From positions 189,201-253,200 of the forward strand of contig JAAXJB010000084.1 of the NCBI GenBank assembly GCA_012270065.1: a stretch of DNA of 64,000 nucleotides, written 5' to 3'. The DNA is from Rubripirellula sp. GTDB lineage: Bacteria > Planctomycetota > Planctomycetia > Pirellulales > Pirellulaceae. The translations under genes were made by a program, and so were the position numbers. Positions within the stretch are counted from its first letter, which is position 1. Every line of letters begins with the position of its first letter. Positions 52,651 to 63,700 of this stretch are shown here, in pieces. Below the pieces are notes generated by a model that saw only the letters and a program-made list of their open reading frames with translations, was not told where the DNA came from and made no database searches.

Positions 52651-54249
52651 CTAACTCTGTTTCATGGCATTCTTTGCTTCGAGGTGGTTGGGGTCAATTT
52701 CGAGTGTTTTCCGAAACAGCTTTCTTGCTTCTGAGGTTTCGCCCTTCGCCTCATAAGCTCGTGCAAGATTGAAAAACGCGCGAACATATTTCGCATCGGC
52801 TGCGACAGACTTGCGATAGCATGTGATTGCGTCGTCCAGGCGGTTTTGTTTCTGGAAAATGTTGCCGAGATTGTTCCATGCGCCAGCATGTTTGGGGTCA
52901 ATTGTGACTGCCTGATCAAAGCATTGACGGGCTTCGGCCATGTTGCCTTGTTGGACATGGAGCAGCCCCAGATTGTTCAATGCTTTCGCTGTTTTTTCTG
53001 GCAGATGGCGGGGGGCCATCATGTCGGCTGGATCTTCTGTAAAGGTGGCTTGAAAAGCACTTGAAGCTTCCTGTGGATTCAAGGTCGCCAAATTTGAAGA
53101 TGGTGCATCGTGTTGATGAAGTTCACCGTGATGCTGAAAGGAGAATCGATGAGCGTAGTTGGAAGACGTGAAGCTCAGCATCCGCGGGCACCGGGTTTCA
53201 GGCAAGACAGTGACATCGAAAAGCTCCATGATCGAACTTTCGATTCTTAAACGGTGAATGGACTCGCCGGTTTCGATGTCAATCACTTCGAGTCCGCAGC
53301 ATGCGTCCCTGTTGTGTTCTTCAAGAGCCCTTTCGAGTGGCAGGCCTTGAAATGAATGTTCGCGTCTTGGCTTGGAAAGTCCTATCACTGCGTACTTGGA
53401 GTGAAACGATAAGCCTCTGGCAAACCCGGGCACAAAGCTGACCGGCTCAAAGTGCCCCGACTCTTGATTGATTCTTCCAAAGTGACCGGTGCCAGAGTTC
53501 AGGATCCAAAGGTCTCCGTTTTTCCATCGCGGCGAGTGAGGCATCGACAGTGATTCAGCAATCACTTCGTGGCTATCGACATCCATCACCAGACCACCCG
53601 TAATCCGCGAATCACGCCAACCCTGTGCCTGGTTGGACTTTGCGTGCATTGTCACATATTTTGGCTTTCCCGCTCTGATTGCCAAACCGCTCAGGTGGCA
53701 TCGGTCCTCAGGAACAAGTGCGCTGATGAAATCGGGTTGCCATAACGGTTTGAAATTGAATTCGGGATCCACGGTTGCCAGACAATTGAACCGTGTATTG
53801 ACAAAGACAGGTCCCTGATCCTTGCTCATTGCGATTTCATGACCGTCGATCTCCCCCGTGGGATAGCCCAATCTCGGAACGTAGACGTAGTCATGCGACC
53901 GCGGATTCTCCGCTGATGAGAAATCGATCTCCCGTTGAAAACGCCATATCATTCGCTGTGTCACCAGCCAAAGTGCATCCTGGAGGCAGCACAGACCCAT
54001 TGCACGATCAAACGCGGCTGTTTGCAGAGAGGGCGTTCCATCAGGATAGGAGCCGAGCAGAAAAACTGCGCCAACCCTGTACGTACTGATGGCGAAGCTT
54101 ATCTTTTGTTCGTGAGCCCACTCGGTGAAACCCGGTGTGCTTGTGATCTCAAAATCACGCCGCCGAATCAGTGATTCCATGCTTGTTGAAGTTATCCGAG
54201 AAATGCTTGCTCGTCCCTGAAGCCAGTCTGCTCGGTCCGTCGTGATCAT
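52651..54249 (-). CDS. TIGR03032 family protein fused to TPR repeats
   Basis: The 532-residue protein has two parts. Residues about 35-370 match TIGR03032: FTEWAHEQKISFAISTYR, DRAMGLCCLQDALWLVTQ, FVNTRFNCLATVDPEFNFKP, LPHSPRW-type segment MPHSPRWKNGDLWILNSGTG and GFARGLSFHSKYAVIGLSKPR. This looks like a beta-propeller of unknown function. Residues about 420-525 hold three tetratricopeptide repeats (NLGLLHVQQGNMAEARQCF, NLGNIFQKQNRLDDAITCY, NLARAYEAKGETSEARKLF). No signal peptide is seen. An in-frame ATG at 54180 is an alternative start; neither has a clear ribosome site. TIGR03032 genes often lie near large surface proteins or sulfotransferase-like genes; here it is divergent from the giant protein gene. 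Confidence 0.82.
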   Translation of the reverse strand: MITTDRADWLQGRASISRITSTSMESLIRRRDFEITSTPGFTEWAHEQKISFAISTYRVGAVFLLGSYPDGTPSLQTAAFDRAMGLCCLQDALWLVTQRMIWRFQREIDFSSAENPRSHDYVYVPRLGYPTGEIDGHEIAMSKDQGPVFVNTRFNCLATVDPEFNFKPLWQPDFISALVPEDRCHLSGLAIRAGKPKYVTMHAKSNQAQGWRDSRITGGLVMDVDSHEVIAESLSMPHSPRWKNGDLWILNSGTGHFGRINQESGHFEPVSFVPGFARGLSFHSKYAVIGLSKPRREHSFQGLPLERALEEHNRDACCGLEVIDIETGESIHRLRIESSIMELFDVTVLPETRCPRMLSFTSSNYAHRFSFQHHGELHQHDAPSSNLATLNPQEASSAFQATFTEDPADMMAPRHLPEKTAKALNNLGLLHVQQGNMAEARQCFDQAVTIDPKHAGAWNNLGNIFQKQNRLDDAITCYRKSVAADAKYVRAFFNLARAYEAKGETSEARKLFRKTLEIDPNHLEAKNAMKQS

Positions 54250-54706
54250 CGCTTGGCACCGTCAGCGGCCCCAAGGACCATGTTCTCGCGGAATTCCCGC
54301 GGACCAACATCATAGACACCCGATAGGCTTTTCGGATTCCACGCTTCAACCATCCTCCTACCGCGTGAGAACTTTTATCGAGTGAACACCCTGAAATGGG
54401 CACTGCTGGGAGATGGGAAATGCTCGCTGCCAGATCGAAATCGTGCTGCCTTGCTCGCAGTGTACAAAAGTACCCTTTATTTTGGGGTGGTAAATCTGTC
54501 CACCCTGAGTACTTGTCCACCTCCGCTCCGTTACTTTGATGACGAATTTCCGAATTATCACGATAATTCCGGAGATTTGCATTATAACTAATCTGGGGGG
54601 ATGAAGGCATCACAGAAGGTTGGCTTGCTAGCTTTCTTTGTGGGCGGTGCATCGAAATTCTCTCCGAAACACTCATCTCGGTTCGATTCATCGGAATTCA
54701 GATCGC
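54250..54706. other. Divergent intergenic region upstream of the giant protein gene
   Basis: No gene is seen. It carries an 18-bp palindrome and an AT-rich promoter-like patch (54550-54590), which should drive the giant gene with a leader of about 115 bases. Confidence 0.5.
54552..54569. promoter_or_regulatory. 18-bp palindrome upstream of the giant protein gene
   Basis: GAATTATC (54552-54559) and GATAATTC (54562-54569) are perfect inverted arms with a two-base spacer. A -10-like TATAAC follows at 54583-54588, which would put the palindrome over the -35 position. It could be an operator; no regulator is identified. Confidence 0.45.
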
Positions 54707-57700
54707 ATGTCGAAAAAGACGCATGGGCGTAGCTCCAGACAACTCGCATGGAAAAATGGGAAGAATGGCAGGGATAGGAAGAGGCGATTGCGTCATCGCC
54801 TACTTCTTGAAGCATTGGAAGAAAGACGTGTTCTGGATGCCGAACCGGTCATCACGGTCGATCCTCTGATCACGAATGATACAACTCCACGTTTGACCGG
54901 AACGGTGGATGATGCAACGGCAACCGTTGAAATCACGGTTGGAACTGAGACGCTGGCTGCGACTAATCAGGGCACGACTTGGGAGTTGCAAGACAACGCG
55001 TTAACTTCCGCCTTGGCGGAGGGGACTTACGATGTGGTTGCCTCAGCAACGAATGCCTTTGGCACAGGTACAGACTCGACCGTGAACGAGCTCGAGATCG
55101 ATCTCACATCTCCGGATGCTCCTGCATCGTTGGATCTTGCGGACGTGAGTGATACCGGTGCCTCCAACACGGATAACATCACGGCAGATTCGACTCCTGA
55201 GATCAATGGAGTCGCTGAAGTCGGTTCTCTGGTGGAGTTGTTTGACACTGATGGTATCACCAGTCTCGGCTCCACAACTGTTGCAGGTGATGGTACTTGG
55301 TCCGTCGTCACGAGCGAGCTTTCGGATGGTGTTCATGTTCTCACTGCATTGGCGACAGACGTTGCGGGTAACGAGAGCACGGCCTCAACATCACTGAGTG
55401 TTACCGTCGATACCGTTGCGCCGGTTGTCACAGCTGATGTGCAGTACGTGAGTGATAGCACACCTGCGATTACTGGAACGGTGAATGAAGCCGATGCTCT
55501 TTTGCAGATCACGGTTGCTGGTCAGACTTTGTCAGCAACAAACAATTCCAATGGGACATGGGGAATCGCTGACGACACGCTCGCAAGCATTGGCGATGGA
55601 ACTTACAACGTTTGGTCCACCGCGACTGACCTTGCAGGAAATGTGGGCATGGATACGACCGTTGATGAATTGACGGTTGACACAGTGGCACCAGCGATTC
55701 CGTCCGAGCCTGATTTGATTTGGAGCAGCGATACAGGGATATCAGCATCGGACAACATCACAGCAGATTCGACACCGACTTTGATAGGAACTGCTGACCC
55801 CGGAAGTTTCGTTGAACTATTTGATGATGGGGTGAGTTTGGGTGTCGTGCCTGTGGATGCGGGCGGTGCCTGGTTGTTCACCTCTTCATCGCTGGCCGAT
55901 GGAGCACACTCATTCACGGTGGTGTCGAGTGACAGTTCGGGTAATGAAAGTGCGGCTTCCCCTGCTCTCGTGGTCACTGTGGATACGGCTGCGGCAGCGG
56001 TGGCGGTTGACAGCTTGGCAACCCTCGATTCCAGCCCCGGCTTATCCGGTTCGGTCGACGACACATCTGCGGTGATCAGATTGACAGTTGCAGGGCAGTC
56101 CTACGTTGTCACCAACAATTCCGATGGCAGTTGGGAACTCGCAGATGATGTCTTGGCCGCGATTGCGGATGGAACGTATGACGTTTCCGTTACCGCAACC
56201 GATCTGGCTGGAAATGTAGGCACAGATTCAACGTCTTCGGAGCTTGAAATTGATACGCTGGCTCCTGTTATCTTCGTGGATGGACTAAGCACCAACGATA
56301 CGACTCCTGCGTTGACAGGTCGTCTTGATGACGTCACGGCCACGGTTTCGGTCACGTTGGCGGGGCAGACCCATGCCGCGACCAACAACGGGGATGGGAC
56401 CTGGACGCTTGCCAATGGTGTGCTGGCTGCTTTGGGTGAGGGCGTATATGACGTCAACGCGCAGGCGGTGGATGCTGTTGGCAATGTCGGAACAGACGGC
56501 ACAACAGATGAACTGTCTGTTGATGTCACGCCACCACCTGCGCCCATGAATGTTGATCTGGTCGCATTCAGCGACACAGGCATTTCTGATACCGATGACA
56601 TCACTTACGACAACACCCCAGTGATCGTGGGTTCTGCTGAGCCTCAAAGCGACGTCCATGTCTACAGTGACGGCAGCTTCATTAACAGAACGCAAGCTGA
56701 TGAGTCCGGCGATTGGTTGATCGAGGGGGCCTTGCGTTACAGTCGACAGTTCGATTTTGGAACACCTGGATCGCCGGTCGCCGATGGTTACACGCAAGTC
56801 ACCGTTTCTGATATCTATTTCAACCCGGACGCGACTTTTGGGTGGGAGTACAACTACCCCGGAGCGATTGATCGGGGTACCGGTGACGATGCCGTCCGCG
56901 ATTTGCATTATGTTTCCACTGGAGTTTTTCACGCTGATTTGCCGGATGGAGACTACCAGGTCACGGTGACTTTGGGTGATTTGGGGTCCGTCATCGAGAA
57001 CACATCCCGCTTGTCTTTCGAAGGTGCGGTCGTCGGCGAATTCACTCATCCTGCTGGTGAGCAGATGACGGAGCTGTTTGATGTCACCGTTCTCGATGGT
57101 GAACTGACGATGGAATACGTTTCCACGGGAGCCGGAAAGGTAAGCATTGCCGAGTTGAGGATTGCACGTACAGGTGTTTTCGAAGATGGTGAGCAGGCAA
57201 TCACGGTCTTTTCAATTGATGCGGCAGGAAACGTCAGTGCATCGTCCAGTGAACTCATTCTGGAAATCGATACATCAGTGCCGGACCTCGAAATCGATCA
57301 GGTGGAAACATCAGATCAAACGCCGCGTTTGAGCGGTGATGTCAATGAAGCTACCTCCGGAATCTGGGTCTCGGTAGCAGGACAGCGTTCTGTTGCAGTC
57401 GACTTGGGTGATGGTACTTGGGAGTTGGCGGATGATACGCTCCTGCCGATTCGTGAAGGAGTTTACGATGTTGACGTGACGGCAACCAATCTTGCCGGCC
57501 TGACAGCGACAGAAACGTTCTCAGACGCTCTTGTGATTGACCTGACCGCACCGGTAGTGGGTGTAGATGAACTGATCACGAATGATACGTCACCACAATT
57601 GACAGGGTTGGTGGATGATCCCTTGGCGGTCGTGGCCATCACTGTCAACGGCGAAACTCATGAAGCCACCAACAATGGGGATGGAACTTGGACGTTGCCT

Positions 57701-60700
57701 GACGGCACTTTGTCTGTCCTTGCGGAGGCGACCTATGATGTTTCGGTTTCTTCCACCGATGTCGCCGGTAATGTCGGGGTTGATAAGACCACCAATGAAC
57801 TGGTCATTGATACCACGGCTCCAGTATTTGATTCAATTGTCAGGCGGTCTCCCGGCGGTATTCTCGGGCCATCCGGAAGCAGGACCGTGGCGGATGTCCT
57901 GATATTCCGCCTCACATTCAATGAAGCCATGAGGCCGGTGAATGCCGCTGATTTTGCGGTGACCGGAACGACCGCAACTGTCAGTGATATTCTTGCGGTC
58001 AGCGACGAAGTATTTGAAGTCACCATTTCAGGTGGTGATCTTGCAACAGTCAACGATTCAACGGTTGGTCTGGATTTGGCAAGCGGTCATGCGATCAAAG
58101 ATCTTGCAGGGAATGATCTGCCAACGGTCGAACCTGCTACCGACGAAACCTTTTATGTCGATAACAACTCCCCTGAAACGGTCACGCTGGTTGATTTGGA
58201 GTTGGGTTTGCCGCTTGTCAGCAGCAGTACCGTCGACTGGGTCGACTACGATAACGATGGTGACCTTGATGTATTCATCGCCGGCGAGCTTCCCGAGGAT
58301 GACTCGGGCGATGGTGATTCAGGTGATGATGAGCTGGACGGGGGCGATGATGGCGATGGCGAGGCAGGCGGAGCCTCAGCCTTGCTGTACACGAATAACG
58401 GTGATGGAACTTTCAGTGCGTTCGCATGGGATTTGCCCGGTCTTGGTGGGGCAGAGTCAGCTTGGGCTGACTTCGACAAGGACGGTGATCTTGATTTGCT
58501 GGTCTCTGGTCGGACTGGTGCAGGCGTCGACACTGCAATCACACGCCTGTACCTGAATGGTGTCGACAGTGGGCTCGGTTTTACCGATGTCGAAGCCGGC
58601 TTGCCCGGCATCGACGCTGGTTCGATGTCGTGGGGTGACTACGACAACGATGGTGACTTTGACATTGTACTTGCGGGCGATACTGCCACGGGTTCCATTG
58701 CAGCGGTCTATCGGAATGATGCCGGTACATTTGTGGATGCGGGAGTTGGACTGGCTGGAACCAAAAATGGCGAAGTCATCTGGGGAGACCGGGACAACGA
58801 TGGCGATTTGGATCTTCTTGTGACAGGCGATGTCGGAGGGGCTGCTACTACCATTCTGTACGACAACCAGAGCGGAACGTTCGTTGATTCGAACGTCGCT
58901 TTACCCGGGCTGGTTGATAGTTCCGCTGAGTGGGGTGATTTTGATAACGATGGCGATCTTGATCTGGTTCTGGCCGGTTTGGATGCTTTGGAAAATACCT
59001 TCACCGATATCTTTCGGAATGATGGAAACACCTTTGTTGCCCAGAATGCAGGTCTGAACGCGATTAGTGATGGTGACGTGGCATGGGGCGATATCGACAA
59101 CGATGGTGTTCTGGATCTGGTCGTCACTGGTCGTAGCGATGATCTTGGGGATGAAGTTGGCGGATTGTATCGCAACACGAGCAGTGGATTCACACAGCTT
59201 GATGCCGAACTTCCTACTTTGCCTGCTGGAGATGTCGCCTGGGGTGACTTCGACAATGACGGTGATCTTGACTTGCTGTTGAGTGGTGGAGATTACGTGT
59301 CGGCGTTTTCAGGGATCTATCGCAATGATGTGCCGTCGGTCAACTCGGTTCCAGACGCGCCCGCTGACATGACCGAGATGTATGTCACCCCGACGTCGTA
59401 CATGCTTTCGTGGACCGCGCCCACTGATGCCGAGACTCCGATTTCCGGACTGTCCTACAACTTGCGGGTCGGTACTGCTCCAGGGCTTTCAGATGTCGTT
59501 CGTCCCATGTCTTTCGAACCCGGAAGTGTGGGTGGAACCGATGGGCTTCAGAAACTGGCCCAACGTGGAATGATCAACGGCACCAGTTGGACGATTGCCG
59601 GTTTGACATCCGGGGATCCCTATTATTGGAGTGTTCAGGCAGTCGATCCCGTGTTTGGGGCAAGTGCGTTCTCGGAGGAGCAGTTCATCGATACGACTCC
59701 ACCGGTCACCGTGTCCTTCACAAGGCTGGATCCTGCAGATGAATTGACAAACGATAACACATTGTCATTCCGAGCCATTTTCAGCGAAGATGTGGTCGGT
59801 GTCACGCCTGATGACTTCGTTGTAACGGGAACAACTGCCACGGTTGTTGAAGTGACAGTGGTTGATGCTCGAACTTATGATCTCCGAGTGACCGGTGGTG
59901 ATCTGGCTGAGTTCAATGGTGACGTTGGAATCGATCTGGCTGCCGGTCAGGATATAACTGACCCGACTAAAAATCCGCTCCCGATGACGGAGCCTGCGTC
60001 AGACGAGGCTTATGCGCTCGACAATCAGGTGCCCGTCCTCACCGTCGATGCCTTGATAACCAATGACACGGCTCCTCTGATTACTGGGACAGTGGACGAC
60101 CCGACTGTTACGGTTTCCGTCACGGTCAATGGTCAGACTTATGCAGCCGTACTCCCCGGTGACGGAACATGGAGTATTCCAGCGGGCACTGTTCCGGCGC
60201 TGTCTGATGGTGTTTACGAGGTGTTTGCTTCCGCGGTTGACGCAACCGGAAATGCCGGAACTGATCTAACGGCCAATGAGCTCGTGATCGATACCGAAGT
60301 GCCCGCGTTTGTTTCGCTGGTCCGGCAGGCTCCTGAGACAACACCGACCAATCAGGATATCCTCGTTTTCCGTGCTACTTTTGATGAGGATGTCACGGCG
60401 GTCACGGCAGATGATTTTCTTTTGACCGGTACATCTGCGGCGATCACCGCTGTGAATGCCGTTGATGCAAGGGTGTATGATCTGACTGTCACGGGTGGTG
60501 ATCTTGCCACGCTCAACGGGCAGGTTGGTGTCGGTTTAGCCGGTACTCAGGATATTGTTGATTTGGCGGGCAACGCTTTGCCTGCGACGCAACCGCCGAT
60601 CAATCAGACATTCGAACTTGACAATGTTTCTCCCGAGGCGATCGCCTTCACGCGGCAGCAACCCGCTGCTGAATTCACAAACGCAAACCGGCTCGTGCTT

Positions 60701-63700
60701 CAGGTTTTGTTCAGTGAAGATGTCTTCGATGTTACTGCTGGTGACTTTGTCGTGACAGGCACAACAGCAGAAATTGCACGGGTGGATGCAATGAGTGGCA
60801 GCACCTACCTGCTGTCTGTTGAAGGGGGTGATCTGGCCGATTTAAATGCCGTTGTTGGCTTGGATCTCGCCGTGGATCAGAACATCGTTGATGCTTCTGG
60901 CAATCCATTGCTTTCAGCGGAGCCGTCAACCGATGAGACATTTGTCGTTGACAATGCGGTTCCTGTTCTGACGGTTGATCAATCAAGGACGAATGATACG
61001 ACTCCGGCCTTGGGTGGCACAATCGACAGTGCAACGCTGGCTGTCACTGTGAAGGTTGCCGGACAACAGATCAGTGCGGTAAATACAAGCGGTGTCTGGA
61101 GTGTGAGCGATGGAACTCTGGCTTCATTGACTGACGGAACTTATAACGTGTCGGCGATTGCTGTTGACGATGCGGGCAATGCGGGGACTGACGCAACCTT
61201 CGGTGAGTTGGTTGTTGATACCACATCGCCTGAAGTTTCAATTCTTCGTTCCACTGCTGTTGGTAGCTCTACGAACGCTGATTCTCTCGTCTTTCGTTTG
61301 TTGTTCAGTGAAGCCGTTGAAAATGTGGATGCTTCCGATTTCGTTGTGGCGGGATCGACTGCCACGATCACCGGTTTTTCCCAAATCGATGATCGCACTT
61401 ATGAGGTCACCGTTTCGGGAGGCGATCTGGCTGCATTGAATGGCCCAGTGGGGCTGAATTTTTCAACCAATTTGAATGTCGAAGATCTGGCGGGGAACTC
61501 ACTGTCTTCAGTGGAGCCAGCGGTCGATCAGGAATACACCGTCGATAATACTGCTCCCGCAGGTGTCGCGTTCACACGCAGTTTGCCCGCTCAGCCAGTC
61601 ACCAATGCTGATGTGTTGGTCTTTCGCGCTGTCTTCAACGAGGACGTCGTTGATGTGAATGATGGTGATTTCGCCGTTACAGGTACGACTGCCAGGGTTT
61701 CAAGTGTTGATGCCATTGATGGCCGGAACTATGACGTGACTGTGCAAGGCGGGGATCTTGCAGATTTGGAGGGGATCGTTGGGCTCGATTTGTCACCCCT
61801 TGGAAATGTAAAGGACGCTGCGGGGAATTTTTTGCCAATCGTCGAACCTGCTACTGATGAAACCTACCTGATAGATAATACGCCGCCGGGACCCCCCGTG
61901 AGTCTGGACTTGGCAACGGCGAGCGATACAGGAATATCTGAAACAGACAACATTACTGCTGACAACACGCCGACAATTCAGGGAATGGCGGAACCTCTTG
62001 TCGCGGTTGAGTTGTTCGCGGGTGGTGTCAGTGTTGGAACAGCAACTGCTGGTGCTGGCGGTGACTGGTCCATCACTTCTGCGGTGCTCGTGGATGGGGA
62101 ACAGACGCTGACTGCGACGGCCATTGATGCTGCGGGTAATGTCAGTGTTTTCTCTGATCCTCTGCTTGTGACAATCGACACGGTGGCTCCGGAAATCACC
62201 GTTGACTCCTTGTTTACCAATGATCCGACTCCACCTCTGAGTGGCAATGTCAATGATGCAGAAGCCGTGATCTCAATCTCTGTTGATGGCCAAACGGTGA
62301 CAGCAATTAACGATGCCGATGGAACCTGGTCCCTGGGGGATGATCTTCTCGGAGCTCTGGCTGATGGTGAGTACAACGTTGTCGCAACGGCCACCGATGT
62401 TGCTGGCAATGTGGGTTCCGATGGGACGGTCGGTGAGTTGGTCATCGATAACACGCCTCCAGAAGTTGTGGTTGATATCGTTGCAGGATCGTTGAGTGAT
62501 TCTGATCAGGCGTCACTCGTGACTTTCGAGTTTACCGAACCTGTGCTTGGCTTTGATGCGGCAGACATTGCAGTTTCCGGCGGGACATTGACTGACTTCG
62601 CAGCGATTGACTCCGATAGTTTCAAGGCAACTTTCACTGCAGATCAGGATGCTGAGGTCGTTGGCTCGGTCACCGTCTCGACCGGCTATACCGACCTGGC
62701 TGGTAATGTCGGGGTCGGAGGCAGTGACACGGTAGACATCGACACGAAAAATCCAACAGTTGTGATTGATATTGTTGATCTGGTTTTGAGTGATGCTGAT
62801 TCTTCATCCACCGTTCATTTTAATTTCAGTGAGCCACCTGTCGGTTTTGAAATTGGCGATATCACAGCAGTGAATGGCGTCATGAGTGATTTGGTGATGG
62901 ACAATCTGACGAGCTATCACGCTACCTACACGGCTGATGATGATTTTGATGGTGTCGGTAGCGTTACTGTCAATGAGGGGCGTTTCACAGACGCAGTTGG
63001 TAATGACAGTGTTGCTGCTACACAAGACACCGTTCTCATCGATCGCGTGAATCCTGCTGTGGTGAGTGTTTCAGCAGGTGTTGCTGTTATCAGCGATGCG
63101 GATGTTGGAAGTGGTGCTTTCACTCTGACGATTGATTTCAGTGAATCCATGATTGCCGATGGAAGCGCTGAGCCTGTTGTCAGTTTTCCAACGACTGGTG
63201 AAAACCCATCAGGGACCATCAGTTTCGTGTCTGGATCATGGGTCGATTCTGATACGTATACAGCGACGTATGACGTGGCCGATGTCAATGAAAGTGTTCT
63301 GGATGTTGATGTTTCCGTATCTGCCGCAGAGGATCTTGTCGGTAACACGCTGGTGTCTGCTGTGCAGGAGAACGTGTTCAGTATCGATACCGAGAATCCT
63401 GGTGTCGGCGTCGATGTCGTTGCAGCATCTTTGAGTGACTCTGATCTGGTTTCCTTGGTGATTTTTGAGTTCAGCGAAGCTGTAGTTGGTTTTGACCAAG
63501 CAGATGTATCGCTTTCTGGAGGAACCCTGAGTGGATTCACATCTGTGGACTCAAATACTTTTACCGCGAACTTCACGGCTGATCAGGATACTGAAGTGGT
63601 GGGTTCTGTGTCCGTCTCCACTGGGTACACCGACTTGATTGGTAATGTCGGCCTCGGTGGAAGTGATTCCGTTGCGATTGATACAAGAAACCCCACGGTT

